A DNA stretch of 64,000 nt, from positions 310,001 to 374,000 of the forward strand of contig JAWVWS010001017.1 in NCBI GenBank assembly GCA_033807775.1, given 5' to 3'. This document shows, piece by piece, positions 22,104-34,221 of the stretch. Numbering within the stretch: position 1 is the first letter of the stretch; each line of letters begins with the position of its first letter. Below the pieces are notes generated by a model, which worked only from the letters and a program-made list of their open reading frames with translations, made no database searches and was not told the DNA's origin. The DNA comes from Saussurea involucrata. Its lineage: Eukaryota > Streptophyta > Magnoliopsida > Asterales > Asteraceae. Both the position numbers and the translations under genes were made by a program.

Positions 22104-23988
22104 TGTAACACCCTTAGTCCCGCGTGGCTGAGGACGGGTGTGTGTCACACTTATAACCCGGAACTTAATATAATCTAATTAAGCATTAGGGTCGGTATCA
22201 AGCAATTTAACACAAACTCAAAAGATAATTTAACGGAACTTCAAACATGATCACAACCGGCTAAATATAAAGCGTATAACACCTGAACAACAACTAAACT
22301 GTCAAAAGATCCACCGGTTGTAACTTCAAGTGTACTCAGTCAGTTCCCAGTATTTCCCCGGATCTCTTCTACTGAACCTGCCGTGTCAGAAACAAAGAAC
22401 ACGGTTGAGCACAATTGCTCAATGAACGGGTTAAAAAAATGGTAATGGAAATAATATCAATGCATAGTGGAAGCAAACATAATAGTTTGACATAACAAAA
22501 GTCAAATCATAAGTCAACGTATAAAGAATTATAAAGTATTTTTAACAAAAATACCGTAAGGCATCGGACAAATGCTAAACAAGACCGGTTTTCCAGTTCA
22601 TAATCACAAAGAGGAATCAACGGATGAAACCCAAAATGTGTCATAAATCCCAAGGGAGGATCAGTCCACATGGGTCGTGGGATGTAGTGCGGGCACGCAC
22701 ATTCATTCCAGTACGCAACGAATGCGTATCATAACGCGCATATCCTAGGACAGCCCATACGCCCCCACCCATGCCTTGGTAAAGCTCACACTATAGAGCA
22801 CGTGACGTTGTGGTTTACAAGAACCACAGAGCGTCATAATTATATATTCCCTGACCATTGTGTCATACAAAATTATAACATCAAGTGAGAAACATAAGAG
22901 TTAAGAAAGAAAATAACAGCCATGAAATCCATCAAATGACCTTTATGGTTCAAAATATTGTTGAAACAATGTTCAATATCAAAACAATTCAGTTAAAGTC
23001 TAAAATTGACTTTTCAAACCTCACATATGAATAATAGTTGAATGAACATGAATACTTTCAAAGCAACGTTTATCCGAAATAAGTTCATAAACTAGACACA
23101 AAATCATAAGATTGTTGTTATTCAAGTGGAATATCGTATTTCGACATAATAATGGAATTTCGGGTTTGAATTATCATGCACTTACTTTTGTAGTGTCATG
23201 ATTTCAATCATGGAATGGATAATCTTATCAAGGGACTATCCTCGTATAGAATTTAATAGGAAATCCGTACCTGATGTCCAAAAAGTGCTTAAAATGCTTC
23301 CACCGAGACTTAGCTGATATCCTTGATCATACGTGATCCTAAGTCATATCGAATACACATTTAACACCTAATTAAAATGTGATTGAGTCATTCCTTTCTA
23401 AACAAGGATGTAGCTACACCTCTTGGGAATTCATAACAATTAGATTATGTTGATTGAAGCTACGGTCTATTTGCTACAGACCAGCAGCTAAAAACTGTGT
23501 TTTTGAGCAACTTAGACTTAGAATCAGGTTTTGGAGTAAACTACAAAGTTGTAAAGGAATGAAAGAACTTGTAACCTTTAACATTTGAGCTTATTTTGAC
23601 TTCCGGTTAATTTTATACGAATTTTTCAATATAGGGATAGAAAGCTGGAAATTCACAGAATTATAAATGTCTTTAAGACATTTAATCAAACACCTTGAGA
23701 GCATAAACTTTGGAGCTCAAAACCATTTTAATGGTTCCATTCCTTTGCCCATTTTTATACCAAAAGCTAACCAAACTTCAAAATTTACATTTCTAACATA
23801 TAATGAACCTAATACCACCATTTATTAAAAAATTTACATCTAGAAATCCTTAAGAAAACAAATATCAAATATTTGTAATCTTACCTTCAATAATTAGTCT
23901 TCCGACTTCAAAATTGCAAGGAAAACAACTTCTAAGCCCTAATACATCAAGATTTACACAAAAGAGTTTCAAAATCTTAAAAACAACA
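22104..23988 (-). repeat. SOLO-E left part (3' part of the LTR)
   Basis: Non-coding, about 1.9 kb. Typical gypsy LTR text on the minus strand, with ATTGTGCTCAACCGTG near 22400 and a GTGCGTGCCCGCACTAC phrase near 22690. No open frame of interest. Ends at the GYP-B insertion point. Confidence 0.65.
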
Positions 23989-26900
23989 TGTAACAACCCA
24001 GATCCCAAATAGAGCATAAACATTCAAATATAAATCAACCAGCCAAAACGACCCCAAAATTTACTGAATCCAACCAATACAAAATTAGGTTTGCGGAAAC
24101 AACCTATACAGCTGAGAAATTTCTAAACAAAGACTTGAATTAAATGTAAGATAAAGAAAACTATCATCTATTCCCACATCTTGCTTACGCCTTCTCCTTT
24201 CCTTTGCATGAGCCTCCTACTAACGGCTTTCTTGAAAAGGGTTTTAGATTTGAAAAGCGAGGGTGTAATACCCCGGGTAAGTTCGTTAGTTAAATTCCCC
24301 TTTTCGTTAAATTTAGTTAACTTTAAAATTGGATGTTTAGAGTATGTTTGGGTAAGTTAGAAGTTAAGGGTGTTTTGGGTCATTTCTGAATAGTTCAAGG
24401 CCAAAAGTGTAAATTGGGTTGATATACATCCTTTCAGACTTCAGATATTTCATAAGGCAGAAATATCAGTGTGTGTGTGTGTGTGTTTTGAGATAAGAAG
24501 GAGATTAGGTTAAGGCTTCAATTGATGTGCTTGGAAGTGATTTAAGGTATGTTTCCTTTATGTTTTATGTTTGTAATTGCTAATAGATAGTTCCTATCGG
24601 ATTAGAATCATCGATTTCATATCTGGGGTTAAATTCTGTCGATTTCTGGGTAGAATTGGGTAAACCGACAGAGGTTTCCGGACACAAGTTGAATGTGTCC
24701 GGTAGTTTCTTTTGGTGGTGTCCGGTAATTCCTATGGCTAGTGTCCGGACAGTCAAGTATCCGGTAAGTATCTCTTTTTCTATAGTTTTCGGATGAATTA
24801 AGATATCGGGTGGTATCCGGGTTACTTTGGTTTCCGGATGTCGTCCGGATTATTGATGTTGTCCGGAAAGTCATGTTGTCCGGATTGGTCTTGTTGTCCG
24901 GATAGTTTTGTGGTATCCGGAAACATTGGTTGTTTGGTCACTTTTGAGGATAAGAGTCAGATAGATTTATCTAGAGTTCGTAACCTACTAGTATGTCTTA
25001 TGTGTTCAATTGGTAAGGAGATATTTGTATTTAACTTATTTCAGATTCTGTGAATTTTGGGTGAAAGACTGAATCTTTTGGGAAAAGCTTGGAAGCATTT
25101 TTATAAGCAAACATGTGAGTTTTACTTCAAAACGTTTTCAAATTGGAATACTTATATGTGGATTGAGAATGTGATATAAAGTGTGATTATGTGCTTATGT
25201 TTGAAATATAATATATTGAGATGTATATTGTATTTATATGAGTATTACACTACACGAGAGCACGTTGGTCGGGCTTAGGACCGGCGGAGTATTGGCTGTA
25301 CGGAGGGACAACGGTGTTGGCTGTATGTAAGTGCAGCGGAGTAAATTTATTATCTGGCTCGCAACCAATTAATATGTCCATGGGAATGAGGAGATGTACA
25401 CAATGCACGGGTCTTGCTTGGTATTTAAATACTTGTTGTTTATTTGTGTTTTACAAAAGGATTACTAAACTGACAGGGATTATCTCACTAGACCGTTTGG
25501 TCTAACCCTCGTTTTGTTTTCAAAAATATGTATTCCAGCTCAAGGAAGGTATAAAGGCAAGGATAAAGTGTAGGATGCTTTTGGATGATTGATGATGAAT
25601 AGGAAGTTCTTATGTATCGTTTTGTTTGAATAGTATTACGAAATATATTGTAAGTTATTAGTGAATAGTGGATACTCAAATATGTATTTTATAGTTTTGA
25701 GACTGAAGGGACCTTATGTGATCTATGATGTATCTTTTGTTATGTAACGATGTTATGCAATATATGTTATTTGACGCATGTTTGAGAACCGGATCGTTAC
25801 AGAGGGTTAGACCATAAGGTCTAGTGAGTTCCATCTAGAATCACTTCTCACAAAAATATTCAAAGCAGTTTATAAACACGTGAGAGCGATTTAATGCATT
25901 GTAAAAATAAACTTCCAACAGTAAGACAACAACACATGAAATGGCACACTAAAGTCCCGTGCACCGGTGACAATGTGTCCGTCTCACACTGCCTTAATTG
26001 GAACACACGCTCCATGGCATAAACGGGACACACACCCCGGTATGAACACTCACGTGACACCCCCCCCCCCCCCCCCCGACTTAGCCGTAACATGTCTACA
26101 TTCAGATGTATGCATACATAATAATTCAACTTTCTCAAACATAACAACATGCAGTTTCATATATGAAAGATATAACATGCAATTTTATAATATCTCATGC
26201 GTTTAAAATAACACATCAGTCAACTCATTTTCAATTAGAAAGACTCACCTGATCTCGCACGTTACTTCTCACTGACGCTTCGAACCTTTAGGCTGAGCAC
26301 CTATGATGAATACCAAAAAAACGATAGTGATAAGTCACTCGTCTCGACCTTTCCAAAATATCTGCATAACACAACAGGCTGACTATTCGGTCACCCCCTT
26401 TCATCCGGAAACAAGTTATCCGGACACACATTGTCCGGACATGATCCAGAAACAACCCTATCCGGACTCGATCCGGAAACCATACCCGAAAACTCCAGGT
26501 CTGGACACCACTATCTGAAAAATCGCATACGGACTCTTCCGGAAAACTCTCATCCGGACTCCTCTTATCGGAAACCAAACATCTGGATACCGAGCTTTGT
26601 CCGGAAACTTCACCCAGACATGGGCGACATCCGGACACGCAGGGTTTACAGAGCAGAATCCCAAATCATAAACGCAGCCTTCGGATTCCTTACCAAAACG
26701 GTTTAAGACCTCAAAATCACAAAAGGAACACACACAATACCTTACTATAACTATTAATCGGTCAAAACTTATTCTCAATAGCATTAAATCAAGGATTGAA
26801 CACCTATTTCTCAAAATTAGTCAATTAACAGCAAGGGTCTCAAAATCCTTTCACACACCCTTAAGAACAAAGAATTACTAAGGAAAAGAGATAGAGGTTA

Positions 26901-27151
26901 CCTTCTTGATGATGAATTTCTCTTCCAAATGATTCTCCTTTTTCCAAAATAGCGAAATTGTTTTCTGGCTGCTTTCTCTTCTCCTAGATTGCACGCCGTC
27001 AAGAGCAAGAATCAAGAATAGGGTTTTGTGCCAATCATTGTGGGTTTTGTACCCTCTTCCCCCTTGTTTCAAAATAGCCCCTGAAGTTCAGAAACTTCAC
27101 CTTTTTCCATAAAAACTCTTGTTTAATTAAATTGAAACCTTGGCTATTACA
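23989..27151 (-). repeat. GYP-B left LTR (3' LTR), interrupted
   Basis: Two pieces, 23989-24263 and 25807-27151, rejoin at the sequence AGCGAGGGTTAGACC, which is uninterrupted in the right LTR near 32546. Together about 1620 bp. It contains a TCCGGA array at about 26390-26640 and a C-run near 26060-26078. Confidence 0.88.
24264..25801 (+). mobile_element. Solo LTR of the GYP-A type (1538 bp) inside the GYP-B LTR
   Basis: Begins TGTAATACCCCGGGTAAG like the GYP-A LTR at 258 and ends GGATCGTTACA. Perfect duplications GAGGG flank it (24259-24263 and 25802-25806). The other GYP-B LTR has the empty site with one GAGGG. It carries a (GT)n tract near 24470-24487 and a TCCGG array near 24670-24930. 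No internal region, so unequal LTR recombination has removed the body of the element. Confidence 0.93.
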
Positions 27152-27168
27152 ATACTCCCCCTCAAAAG
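27152..27168 (-). other. GYP-B polypurine tract
   Basis: On the minus strand TTTTGAGGGGGAGTAT precedes the LTR start TGTAATAGCC. It resembles the GYP-A tract at 241-257. Confidence 0.7.
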
Positions 27169-28649
27169 AATTCTGTCCCCGGAATTCCATTGTCGAAAAG
27201 TTGAGGGTATTTAGACCTCATGTCCGCTTCTACTTCCCATGTTGCCTCTTGTCCCTTATGATACCACCACTGAACCTTTACCAATCTGATCTCCTTATTC
27301 TTTAATTTTCGGACCTTACTGTCCACGATTTCTACTGGTTCCTCAACATACGTCAACCTTTCATCAACGCTAATATCCTCCAATGGAACTGCCACATCCG
27401 TCTCAGCTAAACACTTCTTTAGGTTCAAAACATGAAATGTTGGATGGACTCCCCTCAGTCCCTCAGGTAAGTCTAACTTGTAAGCTACCTCTCTAATTCG
27501 TTCCAAAATGACGAAAGGCCCCACATACCTCGGTCTCAGCTTCCCTTTCTTTTCGAAATGGACTATGCCCTTCCAGGGCGACAAATTCAGCATTACTTTG
27601 TCACCGACCTGAAACTCGATAGGTTTTCTCCTCTTGTTTGCATACATCTTCTGTCGATCATGCGCAACTTTCATCTTTTCGCGAATTAGGTCAATCTTAT
27701 CGGCAGTCAATTGCACAAGCTCTGGACCTGCCAGTTGTCTCTCTCCCACTTCGTTCCAACATAACGGCGTTCGACACTTACGTCCGTATAATGCTTCAAA
27801 TGGTGTCGCTTGGATATTCGAGTGATAACTGTTGTTATACGAGATTTCTATCAATGGTAGATGTACTTCCCAAGAACCCTTGAAATCAATCACGCACGCT
27901 CGAAGCATGTCTTCCAACGTCTGTATAGTCCTCTCATTCTGACCATCAGTCTAAGGATGGTAAGCTGTACTCAACTTGAGTTGCGATCCCAACTATCGAT
28001 GAAGACTTCTCCAGACCGAAGACGTGAATCGACTATCACGATCAGACACTATAGATCACGGCACTCCGTCCCTCGACACGATCTCGTCTATATATAATCT
28101 CGCTAACTTCTCTAGTGGATCTGCTTCTCTAATTGGTAGGAAATGTGCCGAATTGGTGAGACAATCCACGATCACCCATATCGTATTGTGGCCCTTCAGA
28201 GTCCTTGGCAATTTTGAAACAAAATCCATTGTGATGTTTTCCCACTTCCACACTAGTATATCCAAGGACTGGAGTTCCCCATATGGCCGTTGGTGATCTG
28301 CCTTGACCTTCAGACATGTCACACATCGTTCCACAAAGTGAGCTACGTCTGGCCACCAATAAAACTGCCTCAAATCTTGATACATCTTATTCGTCCCTGG
28401 ATGCACTGAATGTCGCGACATATGCGCTTCTTCCAAGATGCTTACCCTCAAATTCCTCAACTTAGGAACCCACACCCTGTCCGGTAAGCATCTCAAGCCG
28501 CTACTGTTGACACTTAGTGAGGATTCAACCCCCACTATTCTCTCGCCCTTCACATTTTCCTTCAACACCACTAGCTTTTGAAACTTCTTAATCTCGTCCA
28601 GTAGATTTGAAGTTGCCTCTACTCTGAATGCCACCACTTTGGTCGACTC
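27162..28649 (-). pseudogene. pol: GYP-B integrase with chromodomain-like end, disrupted
   Basis: Read on the minus strand. The zinc-binding H-H-C-C module appears in [20 protein letters not shown] and [12 protein letters not shown]. The catalytic core follows: DFVSKLP, an aspartate in SIVSDRDSRF, and [13 protein letters not shown] with the glutamate. The C-terminal part ([25 protein letters not shown]) leads to the chromodomain-like [14 protein letters not shown]. In-frame stops near 28054, 27985 and 27953 break the core; the last is TAG where CAG is expected (HPQTDGQ in relatives). From about 27917 to 27162 the frame is open. Confidence 0.87.
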
Positions 28650-29995
28650 ACCTCTCTCTTTTCGACTCAATGCATCAGCAACCACATTCTCTTTACCCGG
28701 GTGGTAAAGGATTTCACAGTCATAGTTGTTCAGTAATTTCATCCATCTTCTCTGTCTCATGTTTAACTCCTTCTGATCAAAGGGATGTCTAAGACTTTTG
28801 TGATCGGTGTAGATCTGGCACTTAACTCCATATAAGTAGTGTCGCCAAATCTTTAAAGAAAACACCATTGCCTCTAGCTCCATGTCGTGCGTAGGGTAGT
28901 TCTTCTCGTGATCTTTCAGCTGACGTGACGCATAAGCGATCACCTTTCCATTTCCGTTAATACGCATCCTAACCCTAGCTTGGATGCATCACTATAGATT
29001 ACAAATCCCTCGGACCCATCGGGTAGAGACAGAATCGGAGCACTACTCAAACTTTCTTTCAACTTACCGAAAGCCGCCTCCTAAGCCTCAGTCCAAACGA
29101 ACTTAGCATTCGTCCTCTTCAAATCGGTCAAAGGTGTGGCTATCCGGGAAAAGTATTGAATAAACTTTCGGTAGTAGCCCGCCAATCCAAGGAAACTTCT
29201 CACTTCTGACGGCGACTTTGGCGGTTTCCAATCCTTAATGGCTTCAATCTTAGCTGGGTCTACCTTGATACCGTCTACCGACACCACGTGTTAAGAAATT
29301 AAACTTCTCTCAACCAGAACTCGCACTTCGAAAACATAGCGTACAACTTCTCGCGTTTCAACAGCTCCAAGATCGCCCGAAGGTGCTCCTCGTGATCACT
29401 CTGAGATCGGGAGTAAACCAAAATATCATCGATGAAGACAAGTACACACTTATCCAACAATGAACTGCACACTCTGTTCATTAAGTACATGAATACTGCT
29501 GGTGCGTTGGTCAGACCAAAATGCATGACTAGAAACTCGTAGTGTCCATACCTTGTGCGAAACGTCGTCTTAGGCACATCTTCCTCTCACCTTCAGCTGG
29601 TGATAACCCGACATCAAGTCGATCTTCGAGAAATAACTCGCACCTTGCAACTGGTGGAAGAGATCATCGATTCTCGGAAGTGGGTACTTGTTCTTAAACG
29701 TCACCTTGTTGAGTTCTCGATAGTCTATACACGTTCACATAGATCTGTCCTTCTTCTTAACAAAGAGTATTGGCGCTCCCCAAGGTGATGAGCTCAGACG
29801 AATGAAACCCTTGTCGAGCAACTCCTGTTGTTGAGTCATCATTTCCTTCATTCCCGCCGGTGCCAAGTGATAGGGCACACGCGCAATTGGTGTCCCCCCA
29901 TGTATCAAATCAATTCTAAACTCTACTTGACGATCTGGGGGCAGACTTGTCAAGTCATCCGAAAACACTTTCGGGTACTCATTCACTACAGACAC
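28650..29995 (-). pseudogene. pol: GYP-B reverse transcriptase and RNase H, disrupted
   Basis: RT motifs in order on the minus strand: [40 protein letters not shown], then [17 protein letters not shown] and the catalytic FIDDILVYS near 29430. RNase H follows with [38 protein letters not shown] and [10 protein letters not shown]. Damage: TGA at about 29732 where CGA (arginine) is usual; a 2-base deletion near 29585; TAA where CAA is usual and a nearby shift at about 29290-29300; TAG where CAG is expected near 29078; another shift near 28970. The pattern of C-to-T changes suggests methylated-cytosine deamination. Confidence 0.88.
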
Positions 29996-29998
29996 ATC

Positions 29999-31630
29999 CT
30001 ATACTCCCTTCTTCTCTTTCTTAGCATCTAACACATATGCCAAAAACCCAAAGCACCCTTTTCCTAAGCATCGTCTAGCTTTCATCATGGATATCAAACA
30101 CGACTTCCTATCCTGCCGATCCCCATAAATTACTGCTTCTTTCTTATCAGGCAAAGTGATACGAATTAACTTCTTATTAGACACAATGTTAGCGTCGTTA
30201 TCAACTAACCAATCCATTCCTATTATCAGATCAAACTCCGCCATACCCATCGGGTATAAACGCAACGAGAACAAATGACTATCTATGTCAATGATACACC
30301 CCTCAAAGACCTTCTTCACCCAGACTCGTCTATCATCCGCTACTGCTACTTCAAACCCAAAGTTCAACCTCTTAGGTTTCAGTTGCAAATTCCAAATAAA
30401 ATTCGGCGACACAAAAGAACGGTTTGCGCCCGAATCAAACAACACTTTAACAAAAGTCGAGTCAATAAGGAAAGTACATGTCACCATATCAGGCGTATTT
30501 ATCGCCTCCTCCGCAGATATGTGAAATGCCCTCGCCTTCGCACGAGCCGGCTCCACCTTCCTATCTCCGCCCCTTCCTCCATTGTTACCACCATAGCTAC
30601 CAGCAAATCCCCTCTTTAGCAGTGGACAGTCTGTCTTGATGTGGTCTGGCGAACCATATTGATGGCATGATCTTGGACTAAAACAGTCCCGTGCCATGTG
30701 CCCCGTCTTCCCACACTTATAGCATCCTTCTTTATCTGACAAACATTCTCCTCTATGCATCCTGTTGCATTTACCACAAGGTTTCTTCCCCACTCTTGGT
30801 CCCACCCGCAGTTCAGGTCTAGGAGCATTCGGCCTTTTAGCATCACGGTTAGGCCTGTCCCGTTTCCGTTTATCACCAACCCTCTCTGTCATCTGCCTGT
30901 TCTTTTCCTTCTCCGTAAGTTCTGTTGTATCCACTGCCGCTTGAAAAGTAGTGGGGTCCTTTACCTGGACAAGCTCTCTCACGCTACTCTTCAGCCGCCA
31001 AACATACCTCTCTGTGCGCCTCTCCTCAGTAGGCACATACAACTTTACGAACCGAGCTTTCTCAATAAACTTAGATGTATACTCCTGCACCGACATCGTC
31101 CCCTGTTCCAACCCCAGAAATTCCTCCTCAAGCTTCTTAACTGCCGCCAATGGGAAAAACTGAGCCTTGAACCTCTTAGTGAATGACTCCCAAGTAGTCG
31201 TCTTTGCTACCTCTGAACCCCTACCATCAGTCTCGACATCCCACCAGAAGATGGCATCTGCCTTCAGCATAGACATAGCAAACAATACCTTATCTCCCTC
31301 AGCACACTTACTTGTGTCGAAAACCAGTTCCAACCCACTAATCTATCTCAGAGCCAAGATCGGGTTGCGCTCCCCGCTGAAGGATGGAGGCTTGCACGAC
31401 GCGAAAGTTTTAAAAGTACACCCTTTCACTGCCTTTGACTCACAAGCCACCAACGGGGTCCACTGTGAGTGATATCTCACTTCAGTTGGAGGTAAGCTAG
31501 ACGCTTCAGTCCTCGTCTCATTCCCACTCTTAGTCTGCCCATCTGATGCAGACGTGGTCCGATTATCCAACAATGCTTGTAGTGTCTCTTGCAGTTTGCC
31601 CATCTCAGCAGTAAACTTCTCTTCAGTCAC
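29999..31630 (-). pseudogene. gag: GYP-B gag and protease, nearly open
   Basis: Minus strand. It starts at ATG 31630 (MTEEKFTAEM). One TAG (31334-31336, where LRWISGLE would give TGG) splits gag. The next 444 codons are open: Retrotrans_gag-type helices (FWWDVETDGRG; WESFTKRFKAQFF), a basic linker, a CCHC knuckle CYKCGKTGHMARDC and a less regular cysteine cluster beside it. The RVP-type protease has the active site VLFDSGANRSFVS and LIIGMDWL. A TAG at 29999-30001 then separates it from RT, in the same frame. Gag packages the RNA and protease matures the polyprotein. This is the best preserved coding stretch of the element. Confidence 0.9.
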
Positions 31631-32256
31631 AAATACTTGGTTACGGTTTCACCTCGGACCTTTTAAATGATTTCCTCCTCTCACAGAGGCAGTACTTTCC
31701 TACTGGGATGGTTCACGGTCCTCAGGAATCCCGACACTCTTAGCCCGACGGGTAGCCGGCGCCTTCTTCTTCCTCGGGTCACTACACTAGTTTCATCTGC
31801 CTAGGTGGCAGCTCGTCCGGGTGCTCTTCCCCATCATCTTCCACGGCCTCCGCTCCTCCCACGGGTGGTCGCCTGCCTCAGAGGATCTACTGGTCTGACC
31901 TCCAGAACTTCTTCCACGTGGATCTCTACCTCAACCGGTACTGTAGCCACGATTGGCACATACCTACTTCTCAAGGTCCTTTCTGACATTCTTGGTTACT
32001 GAAACATCACACAATTTAAACAACTTAAGGCAACAGTCCCAAAATAACAAGGTAAAATAAGCACATACATGTACCTGTAAATCTGCGGTTACACTGGCCA
32101 GGTGTAACTTCGAACTTACCTTACATGACAATTCTCACTACCCTATTATCTGTGTCCCTGTTGAGGTCTTCCTAGGCTTTCCTAATTTCTCAGCTGTGAC
32201 TTCTACGCCCACAGTTTAAGTCTAGGCCCGTCCGATCACCTAAATCTCTTAAACTA
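31631..32256 (-). other. GYP-B 5' untranslated leader
   Basis: Sequence between primer site and gag start. Plus-strand open frames here (for example 31805-32002) have no recognisable motifs and I leave them out. Confidence 0.55.
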
Positions 32257-32272
32257 TGGCTTTGATACCAAC
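32254..32272 (-). other. GYP-B primer binding site
   Basis: On the minus strand TTGGTATCAAAGCCATAG follows the 5' LTR, one change from the tRNA-Met site TGGTATCAGAGCC. Confidence 0.8.
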
Positions 32273-33883
32273 TGTAACAATCCAGATTCCAAAATAGAGC
32301 ATAAACATTCAAATATAAATCAACCAGCCAAAACGGCCCCAAAATTTACTAAATCCAACCAATACAAAATTAGGTTTGCGGAAACAACCTATACAACTGA
32401 GAATTTTCTAAACAAATACATGAATTAAATGTAAGATAAAGAAAACTATCATCTATTCCCCACCTCTAGCTTAGGCCTTCTCCTTTCCTTTGCTTGAGAC
32501 TCCTACTAATGGCTTTCCTGAAAAAGGGTTTAGATTTGAAAAGCGAGGGTTAGACCATAAGGTCTAGTGAGTTCCCTCTAGAATCATTTCTCACAAAAAT
32601 ATTCAAAGCAGTTTATAAACACATGAGAGCGAATTAATGCATTTTAAAAATAAACTTCCAACAGTAAGACAACAACACATGAAATGGCACACTGAAGTCC
32701 CGTACACTGGTGACAACGTGTCAGTCTCACACTGCCTTAATTGGAACACACCCTTCATGGCATAAACGGGACACACCCCCGGTATGAGCACTGGCGGGAC
32801 ACACCCCCCGACTTAGCCATAACATGTCTGCATTCAGATGTATGCATACATAATAATTCAACTTTCTCAAACATAACCACATACAGTTTCATATATGAAA
32901 GATATAACATGCAGTTTTATAATATCTCATGCGTATAAAATAACACATCAGTCAACTCATTTTCAGCTAGAAACACTCACCAGTTCTCGCTCGTTACTTC
33001 TCACTGGCTCTTCGAACCTATAGGATGAGCACCTATGATGAATACCAAAAAAATGAGAGTGATAAGTCACTCGTCCCGACCTTCCCGAAATATCCGCTTA
33101 ACACAACAGGCTGACTATTCGGTCACCCCTTTTCATCCAGAAACAAGTTATCTGGACACACATTGTCCAAACGTGATCCAGAAACAACCCTATACGGACT
33201 CGATCCGGAAACCTTAACCGGAAACTCCAGGTCCGGACACCACTATCGGAAAACTCTCATCTGGACTCTTCCGGAAAACTCTCATCCGGACTCCTCTTAT
33301 CGGAAACCAAACCTCCGGATACCGAGCTTTGTCCGGAAACTTCACCCAGACATGGGCGACATCCGGACACGCAGGGTCTACCGAGCTGAATCCCAAATCA
33401 TAAACGCACCCTTCGGTTTCCTTACCAAAACGGTTTAAGACCTCAAAATCACCAAAGGAACACACACAATAGCTTACTAGAACTATTAATCGGTCAAAAC
33501 TTATTCTCAAAAGCATTAAATCAAGGATGGAACACCTATTTATCAAAATAGGTCGATTAACAGCAAAGGTCTCAAAATCCTTTCACACACCCTCAAGAAC
33601 AAAGAATTACTAAGGAAAAGAGATAGAGGTTACCTTATTGATGATGAATTTCTCTTCCAAACGATTCTCCTTTTTCTAAAATAGCGAATCTGTTTTCTGG
33701 TTTCTTTCTCTTCTCCCAGATTGCACGCCGTCAAGGGCAAGAATCAAGAATAGGTTTTTGTGCCAATCATTGTGGGTTTTATACCCTCTTTCCACTTGTT
33801 TCAAAACAGCCCCTGAAGTTCAGAAACTTCACCTTTTTCCATAAAAACTCTTGTTTCATTAAATTGAAACCTTGGCTATTACA
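32273..33883 (-). repeat. GYP-B right LTR (5' LTR, 1611 bp)
   Basis: Plus-strand ends TGTAACAATCCAG and GGCTATTACA. It aligns along its length with the left LTR, and its uninterrupted GCGAGGGTTAGACC near 32546 is the empty site for the solo LTR at 24264. A TCCGGA array lies at about 33130-33370. Confidence 0.9.
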
Positions 33884-34216
33884 TCATAAACAAAAATTTG
33901 AAGAAAACTACAAACAAATGGTACCTACATGTAGCTGTCGTCGAGTACATCATTTCTCCGATTCAGTTTCTCAAGACCTTCAAAGATTAACCTAAAATTA
34001 TAGAGAGAAGGGAAGAGATTGAAAAGATGAAACTAGAGAGAAGATGGAGATGAATATGTATAAGAAGTTTAAAGAATAAAAAATCAAACTCTTATGTTTT
34101 ATATAAACTTTGGCCAAATGACGAAAATTGTCCTCCAAAGTTGTGCGATTTGGAAAATGTAGACTATGTACAAGCTATTTGAGCTTGGTACAAGTCTCTG
34201 ATGTGAGGATATTATA
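33884..34216 (-). repeat. SOLO-E right part (5' part of the LTR)
   Basis: Short non-coding piece completing SOLO-E, with a TATA-like TTTATATAAA at about 34099-34108. It ends ATATTATA before the AAGAT duplication. Confidence 0.6.
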
Positions 34217-34221
34217 AAGAT

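Larger units (their letters stand above)
23989..33883 (-). mobile_element. GYP-B: Ty3/gypsy chromovirus (Tekay/Del-like), minus strand
   Basis: Left LTR (its 3' LTR, 23989-27151, split by a solo LTR), polypurine tract, pol and gag on the minus strand, primer site near 32257-32272, right LTR (its 5' LTR, 32273-33883). Without the inner solo LTR the element is about 8.35 kb. Order gag, protease, RT, RNase H, integrase and a chromodomain-like end places it in the gypsy chromoviruses. The flanks CAACA (left) and TCATA (right) do not match as a target duplication, although the LTR ends themselves are clear. Coding regions are broken by many stops, often TAG or TGA where CAG, TGG or CGA is expected. 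Confidence 0.9.
22104..34216 (-). mobile_element. SOLO-E: solo gypsy-type LTR (about 2.2 kb) split by GYP-B
   Basis: The parts 22104-23988 and 33884-34216 form one unit flanked by perfect AAGAT duplications (22099-22103 and 34217-34221). Read on the minus strand it ends CTAAGGGTGTTACA, a normal gypsy LTR end. It starts TATAATATCC, where TGTAATATCC would be expected, so one terminal base has mutated. A TATA-like TTTATATAAAAC lies about 110 bases inside its 5' end on the minus strand. No primer site, polypurine tract or coding sequence of its own is seen, so it is best read as a solo LTR left by recombination. Confidence 0.7.

Noticed and set aside
30755..31186. 143-codon plus-strand frame opposite GYP-B gag
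   Set aside because: Shadow of the minus-strand gag-protease frame.
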